NCBI GenBank assembly: GCA_014238535.1
Contig: JABAAW010000007.1
Coordinates: forward strand, 4,942-51,252
Length of the DNA: 46,311 bases
From: Alphaproteobacteria bacterium
GTDB taxonomy: Bacteria; Pseudomonadota; Alphaproteobacteria; JABAAW01
Direction: 5' to 3'
This document shows positions 1-8,756 of this stretch, piece after piece. The position numbers and the translations under genes are program-made. How positions within the stretch are numbered: the first letter of the stretch is position 1; every line of letters begins with the position of its first letter. The notes beneath the pieces are model-generated. The model saw only the letters and a list, made by a program, of their open reading frames with translations, was not told the DNA's origin and did not search any database.

Positions 1-504
1 GATGGTGTGCGCTACGGGCATCGTGTTGCTGAGGCGTCGCTGAGAGCGAATGCGAGCCTGCATGAAATGATAAGCCTGAGTCGTGGTGAAGGCTTTGGTG
101 CGGAAGTGCAACGGCGCATTCTTATGGGTACGCATGTATTGTCTTCTGGCTACTACGAAGATATTTACCTGCAGGCACAGAAGGTGCGACGCCTTATCTG
201 CGAAGCCTATAAAAAACTATTTGGGCTATTCGATATCTTGATCTCGCCGGTTTCACCCGACAACCACGCAACGGCGTTGAAGAAGAACGACGAGCACGAC
301 CCGCTACAGTATTTTCAAGACTTTTACACCGTGCCACCGTCGCTTGCGGGCTTGCCGTGCCTATCGATGCCAATGGGCAAGGACGAAGAAACTGGCTTAC
401 CATTTGCGCTACAACTTATAGGCAACCACTTCCAAGAAGACCAGCTAGTCAATACAGCCAATAGTCTTGAACAACACTTTAAAACCAAGAAAGGCGAGCA
501 GTAA
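1..504 (+). CDS. gatA: GatA, Asp/Glu-tRNA amidotransferase subunit A (C-terminal part)
   Basis: This is the C-terminal 167 residues of the amidase subunit of the GatCAB amidotransferase. That enzyme converts Glu-tRNA(Gln), and in many species Asp-tRNA(Asn), to the amidated form. The reading frame is open from base 1 and its first codons read DGVRYGHR, a typical GatA stretch. The visible end contains the conserved segment SLAGLPCLSMPMG and the substrate-channel-like LPFALQLIG. The amidase Ser-Ser-Lys catalytic residues lie upstream of the window. Family members are about 490 residues, so roughly two thirds is missing only because the window starts inside the gene. It ends 12 bases before gatB, which fits a gatCAB operon. 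Confidence 0.96.
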   Translation, partial: DGVRYGHRVAEASLRANASLHEMISLSRGEGFGAEVQRRILMGTHVLSSGYYEDIYLQAQKVRRLICEAYKKLFGLFDILISPVSPDNHATALKKNDEHDPLQYFQDFYTVPPSLAGLPCLSMPMGKDEETGLPFALQLIGNHFQEDQLVNTANSLEQHFKTKKGEQ

Positions 505-516
505 CGAGTAGTAATA

Positions 517-2001
517 ATGGCAAGTGACGATACCTTACCTGCGGGCTGGCAGATGGTTATAGGGCTAGAGGTGCATGCGCAGATATCCAGCGCCTCGAAG
601 CTTTTTTCAGGAGCCGCGACTGCATTTGGGGCGAATGCGAACGAGCAGGTAAGTTTTATCGATGGGGCGCTGCCTGGCATGCTGCCGTGCTTGAATATAG
701 TTTGCGTTGAAAAAGCTATCATGAGCGCGCATGCGCTGGGAGGAGAAGTTAATAGGCATTCGGTTTTTGAACGCAAGAACTATTTTTACGCCGACTTGCC
801 ACAAGGCTACCAGATTTCACAACTGCAGGAGCCGCTGATGCGTGGCGGTAAGATTACGATTTCGAGTGAGGATGTTGCTAGTAAGGATATTGCAATTGAG
901 CGCATGCATATGGAACAGGATGCGGGCAAGTCGTTGCACGATATGCTTGTTGGCAAGACTTGCGTTGACCTGAATCGCTCGGGCGTTGCGCTTATGGAGA
1001 TAGTCTCGCAACCTGAGATGCATTCGCCTGACGAGGCATCGTTGTATGTAGCGAAGTTGCGTAGCATCCTTAGGGCGATAGGCGCGTGCGATGGCAATAT
1101 GCAGGAAGGCTCTTTGCGGGTTGATGCGAATGTGTCGGTGCGTAGGGAAGATGCAGCGTTAGGGACTCGTTGCGAGATAAAGAACCTTAACTCGTTAAGA
1201 TTCATGCGCCAAGCGATAGCGTACGAGGCGCGTCGTCAGCTGGCGATAATTGATGCAGATGGCGAGGTTGCGCAGGAGACTAGACTTTTCGATGCGGATA
1301 AGGGAGAGACGCGTAGCATGCGCTCGAAGGAGGAAGCACACGACTATCGTTACTTTCCCGACCCAGACATCCCCCCGCTGGTGCTGAGTGCTGAGTATAT
1401 CGCGTCTTTGAAAGCGGGGCTACCCGAGTTGCCGGACGCTCGAATTGCACGCTTTATAGCAGAACATGGCTTATCTTTGTACGAGGCGAGCCTATTGGCT
1501 GAGGACTCCTATATTGCGATTTACTTTGAAGATTTAGTAGGAAAAGTTGAAGGTTTATCTGCGAAGGCTGTTGCGAATTGGATGGCTGGCGAGTTATTTG
1601 CTCGCGTTAAGGAGCACGATGTTGATCTTAGTAAGCTAGTTAGCGATTTTGGTTTATCTGCTACGCGCGCAGCGAGTCTATTGTCCTTGATAGGCTTAGA
1701 TAAGATTTCGGCACGCGCGGGTAAGGTTATTCTCGACAAGATGCTTGAGGATTCTACTGCTTCTGCTGCGTCATTAGTTGAGAAGTTAGGTTTACAACAG
1801 CTTGGCGATACGAAAGAATTGTCTCCGCTACTAGAGAAGCTACTAGCGGAGAATAGCGAGCAGGTTGTAGCCTATCGTGACGGCAAGGCTGCTGTTTTTG
1901 GCTGGTTTATGGGACAGGCGATGCAGTTGACGAAGGGTCGAGCGGACCCGAAGGTTTTAAGTCGTCTACTGCGCGAGTTACTATCTGGCAACAAAAAGTA
2001 A
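517..2001 (+). CDS. gatB: GatB, Asp/Glu-tRNA amidotransferase subunit B
   Basis: GatB is the tRNA-binding and kinase subunit of GatCAB. It activates the misacylated Glu or Asp on tRNA so that ammonia from GatA can be added. The 494-residue length matches the family (about 480). Hallmarks are GLEVHAQI at residues 16-23 followed by KLFSGA, then DLNRSGVALMEIVSQPEM, RCEIKNLNS and DYRYFPDPD. These make up the cradle domain. The remaining C-terminal third fits the helical and YqeY-like tail. The start ATG follows gatA by 12 bases with only a weak purine-rich site, so translational coupling is likely. A 231-base gap to the next gene ends the operon. Confidence 0.97.
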   Translation: MASDDTLPAGWQMVIGLEVHAQISSASKLFSGAATAFGANANEQVSFIDGALPGMLPCLNIVCVEKAIMSAHALGGEVNRHSVFERKNYFYADLPQGYQISQLQEPLMRGGKITISSEDVASKDIAIERMHMEQDAGKSLHDMLVGKTCVDLNRSGVALMEIVSQPEMHSPDEASLYVAKLRSILRAIGACDGNMQEGSLRVDANVSVRREDAALGTRCEIKNLNSLRFMRQAIAYEARRQLAIIDADGEVAQETRLFDADKGETRSMRSKEEAHDYRYFPDPDIPPLVLSAEYIASLKAGLPELPDARIARFIAEHGLSLYEASLLAEDSYIAIYFEDLVGKVEGLSAKAVANWMAGELFARVKEHDVDLSKLVSDFGLSATRAASLLSLIGLDKISARAGKVILDKMLEDSTASAASLVEKLGLQQLGDTKELSPLLEKLLAENSEQVVAYRDGKAAVFGWFMGQAMQLTKGRADPKVLSRLLRELLSGNKK

Positions 2002-2232
2002 ACAAAATTTATCATAAGTCTGCGTAAATTATATGTATAATGCTACTTTGACCGTTTTTCGGTAGGATTTTACCTATTTTCAGGGTATTTTTTGAAAATT
2101 TGTTTGCCAGCGATGAATTTTATCGTAGAATCGAGCTTGAATTTTCTGTTTTGGTATAAATTTTGATAAAGATTACACTTGTGTAACCTAATTTAGTTCC
2201 ACTCATTTAATAAAAGGATATAGAATACATCA

Positions 2233-3834
2233 ATGCCTTCTAGTACTAACTACCGCAAGCATAGGCGGACCCTACTTCCCCCAAGAGCTTCTTCTGTTTC
2301 GGCGCCTGCATCCTTGTTTTCGCGCGCGTTTTCTGCGAAGAAGCCACAAAGTTACAAGAGCAGACGGCGTAAGATTTCTGCGAGCCCGCGCTCGTGGTTT
2401 TTCAGCGATGGTTTTTTGTTATGGCAGACGAGTTCTGGTGTTCGGCGCTTGCGCCTTGGCGCGAACACTCAGAGATGTTTATTTGTTTGCTTTTGCTTAC
2501 TGGGAAGTTTTTTCATCGGCTTTGCGTCGTATTTGTTTTACCAACATGATCTGTTAAAGGCGCAGACGAGGCGTCTAGCGGACAGCGCGGCGTTGTTGCG
2601 CGAGGCGCAAGTTTCGTTGCTTTCTGGTAGTGATAATTCGACTTCGGACTTCAACTTGTCGAATTTATCCCGCTCGCAGAAGATGTTATCGCTACTAGAG
2701 CCGAGTTTTGGCTCTGGCGATGGCGATGAGCGCGGTACGGATATTAAGTTATTGCAAGATAGAGCATTGATCGAGCGGGATCTTCGTTCTGCGCGTAAGG
2801 CTTTGTTGAACGAGCAGCATGCGCGAGGCGATCTTGTGCTAGAGTATGATTTGCTGAAGAAGCAGAATTCCCGCCTTGCGCGCGAGTTGCGTGGTCGTGG
2901 TCAAGATTTGGAATTCCACCGTACGGCTTTGACGGAGGTGCAGAAGCGCAAGCAGGGTGCTGATGATCGTCTTGCTCGCATCGAATCGAGTGCCTTGTCC
3001 TTGCTGAAAGACTTGCGCGGTATTTTGGGCTCTGAGGCGGGTGTTTTGCCTGACGATATAGATGACCCGATGCTTGCTATTCGCGATTTGGCTCAGACGT
3101 TTGCGTCTGAGACGGATGACCGTCGGCTGAAGATGGCTGAGTATTCGGAATATTTGGACTATGCGATTGTTGGTCTTGAGCGTACGATTTTTGCTTTGGG
3201 TATCCAGCCTAATTTTTTAGAGGGAGGTGACTATGGCACATCGTCGTTTTCATCCTACAGCGATTCTGATTCCACGGGATCTAGCTTGCTCAGTCTTGGC
3301 TCTGGTGGTCCATTGGGCGAGGATGATTCGCAAGATGGTTCTCCACGAGGAAATTACATTCAGAGTTTTTCGGCACTAGATTCGAAGTTCAAGCGTTTTA
3401 ACGCCTTGCGCAATTTGATTGTTTGCATGCCGTTGGGTCATCCTTTGCACGGAGACGGTCGTTTTGTTAGCGGCTATGGTCGTCGTATAGACCCATTTAC
3501 GAAGGAGCCTGCGATTCACTACGGCATTGATTTTGGTGCGTGGTATGACTCGGATGTGTATGCTGGCGGTAAGGGGCGTGTTACTTATACGGGCTATAAG
3601 AGTAGTTATGGTAGGGTTATCGAGGTTTCGCATGGCTGTGGTTTTCAGACTCGCTATGCGCATTTGAGTTCTATTAATGTTAAGGTTGGCGATGAGGTTG
3701 ACAACAGTAGCGTATTAGGCAGGGTTGGTAATACTGGTCGTAGCACTGGACCGCATTTGCATTATGAGGTGCGCTTGCGTAATAGTCCGTTTGACCCGAA
3801 ACCGTTTATAGATGGGGTTAAGAATGTTTTCTAG
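2233..3834 (+). CDS. M23 family metallopeptidase, membrane-anchored, coiled coil
   Basis: This is a probable peptidoglycan endopeptidase of the LytM/M23 type acting in the periplasm. The 533-residue protein has a basic cytoplasmic N-terminus (residues 1-80), one membrane segment at about 82-103, and a long charged helical region at about 105-330 consistent with coiled coil. A Ser/Gly/Asp-rich linker follows. The M23 domain occupies roughly the last 130 residues. Zinc-site motifs are visible as HYGIDFG (HxxxD) and HLHYE near the C-terminus, so catalysis looks intact. The stop codon lies inside the next gene, a bactofilin. This arrangement is known in alphaproteobacteria, where bactofilins recruit M23 enzymes to sites of cell-shape change. 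The substrate and cellular site are inferred from that pairing. Confidence 0.9.
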   Translation: MPSSTNYRKHRRTLLPPRASSVSAPASLFSRAFSAKKPQSYKSRRRKISASPRSWFFSDGFLLWQTSSGVRRLRLGANTQRCLFVCFCLLGSFFIGFASYLFYQHDLLKAQTRRLADSAALLREAQVSLLSGSDNSTSDFNLSNLSRSQKMLSLLEPSFGSGDGDERGTDIKLLQDRALIERDLRSARKALLNEQHARGDLVLEYDLLKKQNSRLARELRGRGQDLEFHRTALTEVQKRKQGADDRLARIESSALSLLKDLRGILGSEAGVLPDDIDDPMLAIRDLAQTFASETDDRRLKMAEYSEYLDYAIVGLERTIFALGIQPNFLEGGDYGTSSFSSYSDSDSTGSSLLSLGSGGPLGEDDSQDGSPRGNYIQSFSALDSKFKRFNALRNLIVCMPLGHPLHGDGRFVSGYGRRIDPFTKEPAIHYGIDFGAWYDSDVYAGGKGRVTYTGYKSSYGRVIEVSHGCGFQTRYAHLSSINVKVGDEVDNSSVLGRVGNTGRSTGPHLHYEVRLRNSPFDPKPFIDGVKNVF

Positions 3835-4447
3835 GGATAAGCAGAAGAACGTTCCGTTGCCTAGTGCTGCTGGCTCGATAGACCTACGAGCTGATTTTAT
3901 CGAGTTAGAGGAGGATGCGCCTTCGGTATTGAGCCGAGCGCTTACGATTATTGGCAATATGCAGAAGAATGGTGACTTGCATATGGAAGGCGAGTTGCAT
4001 GGTAACATGCGTGCACGCACGGTTACTTTGAGTAGCACGGCGCATGTAATTGGCAATATATCTGGCGAGCATGTCAGATGTGCGGGTCGAGTTGATGGTA
4101 ACATTACGGGACGGATAGTGGAGCTTTTTTCGACTTCGCAAGTGCAGGGTAACATATTGCACGAGACGCTAGCGATAGAGACGGGAGCGAAGTTAGAGGG
4201 CAATTGTCGGCGTGGGGTTGATTTAGACAAGCTTATGGACAAGGCATCAGAGGACGATGGCTTCGGGCCACTATCGTCTAGCGACAAGGGTCTAGATAAG
4301 AAATCGGCAAAGCGTTCTTCGCGCAGTATTTTAGGATTAGGTAGGTCATCTGGTAATTCTTCGGGCGATGAGGGCAACGCTTCTATAACATCGCGCGTTG
4401 CTGATAGTGCTGTATCTGGTGTTGCGAGTGCGTCTGTTGGTAAATAG
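3812..4447 (+). CDS. Bactofilin family cytoskeletal protein
   Basis: Bactofilins polymerise into filaments without nucleotide and scaffold cell-wall enzymes. The central region (about residues 40-140) has the short hydrophobic repeats of the bactofilin beta-helix, for example IIGNMQKNGDLHMEGELHG, then HVIGNISGEHV and DGNITGRIVEL. These are flanked by a short N-terminus and a Ser/Lys/Gly-rich C-terminal tail, as is usual. The ATG at 3812 overlaps the upstream peptidase gene by 23 bases. An alternative ATG at 3824 gives the commoner bactofilin beginning MFSRDKQ and an 11-base overlap, and either could be right. The overlap argues for co-translation with the M23 peptidase. Family assignment is firm, the exact cellular role is not. 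Confidence 0.9.
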   Translation: MGLRMFSRDKQKNVPLPSAAGSIDLRADFIELEEDAPSVLSRALTIIGNMQKNGDLHMEGELHGNMRARTVTLSSTAHVIGNISGEHVRCAGRVDGNITGRIVELFSTSQVQGNILHETLAIETGAKLEGNCRRGVDLDKLMDKASEDDGFGPLSSSDKGLDKKSAKRSSRSILGLGRSSGNSSGDEGNASITSRVADSAVSGVASASVGK

Positions 4448-4537
4448 TATATTTTTCAGCTATTATTTATTTTAGACATTTAGTTTAATATACCAGCGTT
4501 AGCTTTACGAGATAAGTTAGTAGTAGCTTATATTTAT

Positions 4538-4613
4538 GGGGCTGTAGCTCAGTTGGCAGAGCGCCTGCTTTGCACGCAGGAGGCCGTCGGTTCGACTCCG
4601 TCCAGCTCCACCA
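4538..4613 (+). tRNA. tRNA-Ala(UGC)
   Basis: A 76-nt cloverleaf with encoded CCA. The acceptor GGGGCTG pairs with CAGCTCC, the D arm is GCTC/GAGC, and the anticodon stem CCTGC/GCAGG encloses TTTGCAC with anticodon TGC. The T arm is GTCGG/CCGTC around TTCGACT with one T-T mismatch. Confidence 0.97.
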
Positions 4614-4662
4614 TCGCATTATTTTATAATTTTGCGAGCTTTTTTTACAGAATAGAGAAACG

Positions 4663-4697
4663 CCCGCAGCTTGCCACGCCTAGCTGCGGGTTTTTTT
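4663..4697 (+). terminator. Rho-independent terminator after tRNA-Ala
   Basis: A 9-bp perfect stem (CCCGCAGCT at 4663-4671 with AGCTGCGGG at 4682-4690) and a 10-nt loop is followed by a run of seven T. It lies about 50 bases past the tRNA-Ala gene and is a textbook intrinsic terminator on the plus strand. Confidence 0.9.
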
Positions 4698-4818
4698 ATG
4701 CGTGCCAGCAGGGCAGACGAGAAGTTGACAAATTGCATCACAATTGCTATTTGTTTTTATCTACACGACATACAATTGTCGCCCCTATACCTGCGGTCAA
4801 CTGACATAGGAGAGAGAA

Positions 4819-6006
4819 ATGGCTACTGAAGAAGAGATTTTTAAAAAATTAGAAGATTATAAAGAAGCCGTTAAAGTAAATAATTTTGATGCAGCGAGAA
4901 ATCGTTATGAGGAAATAGTAAACTTAATCAATGACTTAGCCAAGAATAATAGTATTTCCAAAATAAATGCAGCATATTTTAAAGTTCAATTATTAAAAGA
5001 AACCAAAGGGATTATTCTAAATTATCAACCTGGGAGAGTGCCTGCAAAAAATAAATTCTTCCAAGATGAAGTTACTAACCTTGATAATTATTTGAAATAT
5101 TATTGGAAGGGCATTGATGAAATGTTTTTACCAACAATTAGCACTTCCTTGCTAGATATAATAAGCAGTACAGCGGATGAGATAACACATGAAACTATTA
5201 GATGCTTTAAATTATTTTCTGAATTAGAAAAAGGAAAGCAAATTGGGGAAGAAGAATATGCTATTCACACGAGAGATATGCAAAATGCAATTGAGAAAGG
5301 GAAGGGAAAATTAGAAACTATCATGCCTCTATTCTCAATATGGGGGTTAAAGGGCGAAGCAATTGATAAACGGGTTAGTAAAAATAAGTACATCACTGAA
5401 AAAAGTGTTAGTGATGTTAAAGAAATAGAAGAAAGAATAAATAGAATGGGTTTATCAGCAGAAATTAATAGGGAGTCAAGAAATTTTAATCTTACAGCAG
5501 GTTGGCATTTTATTAAAGGATTATTGTTTCTGGCTATATGTTTCGGATTAGGATTATTAACAATAGTCTGGGCACTTGGAATTACTGAGGTATGGGGAAT
5601 TGGAAACCCTTTCATTTCGTCAAACAAAGTATGTTCAGACGAGAAAACAAATTTCTATTTATGTAAATTAGCGAATCTTCCTAAAGAACTTTTAGTAGGA
5701 GCTGTCCTTTTTGCTGGCATTTACGCCAGCTTGCGCGCCTACTTCGGTAACGCCAACAGTGAGGCTGTAAACCGTCATCGTTTCAACGCCCTACAAGCAT
5801 ACAAATATCTTTACAAATTTGCCGAAGGCAACGATAAAAACCTAGTTATGCAGAAAGCAACAGAAGCTATCTTTGAACAAGTACCGACTGGTTTTACCAA
5901 ATATCACAAAGAAAATAACAAATCTTCCGATAGTAATACAAGCACACAGCTCGCCCTTATGTACCATCTTTTTAATAAAACGCCACCAAAAGGCGATGGT
6001 AGCTAA
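4819..6006 (+). CDS. Hypothetical AT-rich protein with two membrane segments
   Basis: I do not recognise this 395-residue protein. A good ribosome site (AGGAGAGAG) precedes the ATG. Residues 1 to about 230 are charged, Lys/Glu/Asn-rich and helical-looking. A membrane segment follows in the region GLLFLAICFGLGLLTIVWAL (about 234-255), and a second near ELLVGAVLFAGIYASL (about 290-308). A C-terminal soluble part then contains AVNRHRFNALQAYKYL and EQVPTGFTKY. That tail pattern (NxHRxNALxxF, then GF) reminds me of conserved tails of other uncharacterised membrane proteins, but I cannot name a family. Base use is strongly AT-rich up to about 5690 and then becomes more native-looking, so the gene may be mosaic or horizontally acquired. 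It stands alone between tRNA-Ala and pyrC. Confidence 0.7.
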   Translation: MATEEEIFKKLEDYKEAVKVNNFDAARNRYEEIVNLINDLAKNNSISKINAAYFKVQLLKETKGIILNYQPGRVPAKNKFFQDEVTNLDNYLKYYWKGIDEMFLPTISTSLLDIISSTADEITHETIRCFKLFSELEKGKQIGEEEYAIHTRDMQNAIEKGKGKLETIMPLFSIWGLKGEAIDKRVSKNKYITEKSVSDVKEIEERINRMGLSAEINRESRNFNLTAGWHFIKGLLFLAICFGLGLLTIVWALGITEVWGIGNPFISSNKVCSDEKTNFYLCKLANLPKELLVGAVLFAGIYASLRAYFGNANSEAVNRHRFNALQAYKYLYKFAEGNDKNLVMQKATEAIFEQVPTGFTKYHKENNKSSDSNTSTQLALMYHLFNKTPPKGDGS

Positions 6007-6030
6007 GTAATGCGCTACAATCTAGCTCTC

Positions 6031-6078
6031 ATCTATGTGCTAGCGCGCCTATAAAGGAGCGCAGGCTAGCGCATAGAT
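6031..6078. repeat. Long inverted repeat (hairpin) between hypothetical gene and pyrC
   Basis: The 14-base arms at 6031-6044 and 6065-6078 are complementary except for one position, which still allows a G-U pair. The 20-base centre holds a further short GCGC/GCGC pairing. No T run follows directly, so it may be a bidirectional terminator, a processing site or a scar. Confidence 0.7.
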
Positions 6079-6203
6079 AGAATATCCGTGCGGGTTTATT
6101 ATATATGTATGTAAGCGGTAATTTGGCGAATCATCATTTTACTGCTTGACTAGAATCGTGCTATACAGCTACTGATCCCGACTTAAAACTAGGATTGTAG
6201 ATT

Positions 6204-7349
6204 GTGCTATACAACCCGCACCGCTTCCGTTGCCCTGACGACTTCCACCTCCACCTCAGAGAAGGCAGCCTACTGAGAGCTGTTCTACCTTCGAGTGCGC
6301 GTAACTTCGCGCGTGCGCTCATAATGCCTAACTTGAGGACACCGATATCAAATGCTAGGCAAGCTGCACTCTACCGTAACGAGATACTTAGTGCACTCGA
6401 GGAAATCGAAAATCGGCAAGATATGGAGGCTCGACTGCCATTCGAGCCGTTGATGACTATCTACCTTACGGAAGAAACGACGATCGCGGACTTTGTGAGC
6501 GAGTCGTCTGAGGCGACTGAGGTATTTGCGGGTAAGTTATACTTTGCGGGAGCGACGACCAACGCGCAGCACGGCGTGCGTGACATCACGCGCCTATATT
6601 CGCTATTCGAGCGCATGGAAGAACGCGACATTCCCCTCTCGCTTCACGGCGAGGTAGGTGATGCGGACATCGACATTTATGATCGCGAGCAGGTATTCAT
6701 CGAACGACAGCTAGAACCGCTACTACGGCGTTTTTCATCATTACGAGTGACGCTTGAGCATATATCGACTGCACTAGCGGTGTCATTCGTGCGCGAGCAC
6801 AATTCGCATAACACGAGTCGCCCTCGACTTGGCGCGACCATCACCCCGCACCATTTGCTTTTGAACCGCAACGACATGCTAGCGGATGGTATTCGTCCGC
6901 ACTACTACTGCAAGCCGCTCGTCAAGCGCGAATCGGATCGAGAGGCATTAGTTGCGGCAGCCTCTTCTGGCGAGGGTTGCTTTTTCTTAGGAACGGACTC
7001 GGCTCCGCACGAGCGTGGGGCTAAGGAATCGGCTTGTGGTTGCGCGGGTATTTTCAACGCTCCGTATGCGCTCGATTGCGTGCTGGCTGCGTGCGAGCCG
7101 CAAACGGCGGAAGACCTTCGGCGCATCGAATGCTTCACCTCTGAGAACGGCGCGAGATTTCACGCTTTGCCGCTCAGCGAGAGTTATTTTAGCATCGAGC
7201 AAACATCACAGCCTATTGCGCCGAGCGCACTAGCGGGGCTGGAAGGAACTTCTCAGTTTGTTACATTCGTGCCCCCTCCACGAGTAGGGGATGGTGTTTC
7301 GTGGCGCAGGATAACTACGGCTCGAGAGCACTGCAACAGCGTTGGATAA
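6204..7349 (+). CDS. pyrC: Dihydroorotase, E. coli-type PyrC
   Basis: PyrC closes carbamoyl-aspartate to dihydroorotate, the third step of pyrimidine synthesis, in the cytoplasm. The GTG start at 6204 is chosen because AGGA lies 9 bases upstream and it gives the expected N-terminus. Metal-site motifs are in order: HLHLR (H15, H17), MPNLRTP, the carboxylated-Lys segment KLYFAGATTNAQHG (near residue 112), HGEVGD, LEHIST, TPHHLLLNRNDML and the catalytic Asp in GTDSAPH. The 381 residues slightly exceed the E. coli enzyme (about 348). It precedes pyrE by 90 bases. Base composition differs from its neighbours: the sense strand is not G+T-biased (G+T is 25 of 60 in 6361-6420), which suggests transfer or a recent strand switch. 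Confidence 0.96.
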   Translation: MLYNPHRFRCPDDFHLHLREGSLLRAVLPSSARNFARALIMPNLRTPISNARQAALYRNEILSALEEIENRQDMEARLPFEPLMTIYLTEETTIADFVSESSEATEVFAGKLYFAGATTNAQHGVRDITRLYSLFERMEERDIPLSLHGEVGDADIDIYDREQVFIERQLEPLLRRFSSLRVTLEHISTALAVSFVREHNSHNTSRPRLGATITPHHLLLNRNDMLADGIRPHYYCKPLVKRESDREALVAAASSGEGCFFLGTDSAPHERGAKESACGCAGIFNAPYALDCVLAACEPQTAEDLRRIECFTSENGARFHALPLSESYFSIEQTSQPIAPSALAGLEGTSQFVTFVPPPRVGDGVSWRRITTAREHCNSVG

Positions 7350-7375
7350 CATCTAATAACATGTGGATAACTTTC

Positions 7376-7404
7376 TTACATCACCACGATTAATTACTTA
7401 TAAT
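7376..7404 (+). promoter_or_regulatory. Putative promoter of pyrE
   Basis: A perfect TATAAT at 7399-7404 lies 36 bases before the pyrE ATG. The only -35 candidate at 17-bp spacing is a poor TTACAT at 7376-7381. The call rests mainly on the -10 element. Confidence 0.4.
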
Positions 7405-7439
7405 CACCACACACAAAAAGCATACTGAGACGAGTTAGG

Positions 7440-8213
7440 ATGAGTTTAGAGACGATAGCAGAACCTACCACGAAACCATTATCGAAAGAGCGGGCTAGGG
7501 AGCTGGCATCGAACTTGGGGAATGGTTTTGCGCCAGAAGCAAAAGATAACGCGAAGCTAGCGCGAGCGATTGCCGACAAGACCGTTAGCGAGCTTTTGCG
7601 TATTGGTGCGATAAATTTTTCTGGTCCTCCGTACTACACCCTTACCTCTGGCAAGAAGAGCCCGGTATATGTTGATTGCCGTAAGATTATCTCGTACCCT
7701 GAGATTGCGGCGTTTGTAACGAACGCTGCTTGTAGTTTGCTTTCACTGCAGGACTATGACGCGATTGCGGGCGGCGAGACTGCGGGTATACCTTTTGCGG
7801 CTTGGCTTGCTGCGAAGATGGAGAAGCCGATGCTTTATGTGCGTAAGAAACCTAAAGGCTTTGGCTTGGGAGCACGCATTGAGGGCGTTATGCCGCTGGG
7901 TAAGAAGGGTAAGAAACCGAATGTTTTGCTAGTCGAAGACCATGCGAGCGACGGCGCGAGCAAGATTTCTTTTGTGGAAGCTCTACGGGATGCGGGTGCT
8001 GATACGACTGATGCGTTTGTTGTTTTCCACTACGATGTTTTTACTGCGGGCGAGGCGGCATTACGAGAAAAAAACATCACGCTGCACGCTTTGGCTACTT
8101 GGCGCGATGCCTATGGCTTGGCGGAAGAGCGCGGTGATTTTTCTGCAGAGATATTGTCGGATGTTCGTAGTTTTCTCAAAAACCCAGTTGATTGGCAAAA
8201 GGCGCACCCGTAG
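7440..8213 (+). CDS. pyrE: Orotate phosphoribosyltransferase
   Basis: PyrE joins orotate to PRPP to make orotidine monophosphate. The catalytic fold starts near PYYTLTSGKKSPVYVDCR (about residue 60). It continues with GGETAGIPFAAW and the basic loop YVRKKPKGFGLGARIEG, and ends with the PRPP-binding loop VLLVEDHASDGAS. The 257 residues include an N-terminal extension of about 50 charged residues before the usual start of homology. I cannot see whether that extension is functional, and a later start would be possible. The gene follows pyrC and its end overlaps the next reading frame by 22 bases, which suggests a shared transcript. Confidence 0.95.
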   Translation: MSLETIAEPTTKPLSKERARELASNLGNGFAPEAKDNAKLARAIADKTVSELLRIGAINFSGPPYYTLTSGKKSPVYVDCRKIISYPEIAAFVTNAACSLLSLQDYDAIAGGETAGIPFAAWLAAKMEKPMLYVRKKPKGFGLGARIEGVMPLGKKGKKPNVLLVEDHASDGASKISFVEALRDAGADTTDAFVVFHYDVFTAGEAALREKNITLHALATWRDAYGLAEERGDFSAEILSDVRSFLKNPVDWQKAHP

Positions 8214-8752
8214 GCTTTTACGGGCTTAGGAATGGCTTTGCTCGCTGTTCTGGTGTTGGGCGATGCTTGGCGGTTGTAGCGTTTACTATGCTGTTTGCGC
8301 TATGTAGTTTGCTATGCTTTTCGGTTGCGCTAGCCTCAGACGAGGAGATTCGTAACATTTACCGCGCATTTCCGTTGCGCGTAATTGATGGTGACACCTT
8401 TATTGCGCGCATTGAGATTTGGTCTGGTATTTTTATCACCCCGCAGATACGGCTACGAGATGTTGATGCGCCTGAGCTTCCGCCCAATTCGCGTTGTGCG
8501 AACGAGGCTCGTATGGCGAAGAAGGCTAAGGATCGCTTGCGCGTATTGATTGGCAAAGGTGTTATTTTACGAGATGTTGCTAGGCGCAATGACCGCTATG
8601 GTCGAGTTCTTACGAATGTTATCATTGATCGCCCTTTGCGTGGCAGCAAGGGTTCGCTTGTTGGACGCTCTGTTACGAAGGTTCTTTTGCGCGAGGGTAT
8701 GGTGCTTGCTTATGCTGGCGGAGAAAGAGCTAAATCGCGCTGGTGTAGTTAG
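8192..8752 (+). CDS. Thermonuclease-like (SNase) exported protein
   Basis: This is a staphylococcal-nuclease-fold protein, probably exported. Motifs are VIDGDTF, RLRDVDAPELP and DRYGRVL, followed by LLREGMVLAYAGGERAKSRWC, which is the usual order in small SNase proteins. Two of the three classic active-site positions (the Arg of RLRD and the Arg of DRYGR) are visible. A hydrophobic segment near residues 28-48 ending in VALA followed by SDEE looks like a signal peptide. The longest frame begins at TTG 8192, overlapping pyrE by 22 bases. More plausible starts are TTG 8267 or ATG 8288, which place the signal peptide at the true N-terminus. It ends only 4 bases from a convergent gene. Nuclease activity is inferred. 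Confidence 0.85.
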   Translation: MAKGAPVGFYGLRNGFARCSGVGRCLAVVAFTMLFALCSLLCFSVALASDEEIRNIYRAFPLRVIDGDTFIARIEIWSGIFITPQIRLRDVDAPELPPNSRCANEARMAKKAKDRLRVLIGKGVILRDVARRNDRYGRVLTNVIIDRPLRGSKGSLVGRSVTKVLLREGMVLAYAGGERAKSRWCS

Positions 8753-8756
8753 GTAG

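Noticed and set aside
4553-4804. 83-codon frame over tRNA-Ala and the terminator
   Set aside because: It starts inside the tRNA gene and runs through the terminator hairpin, so it is not a real gene.
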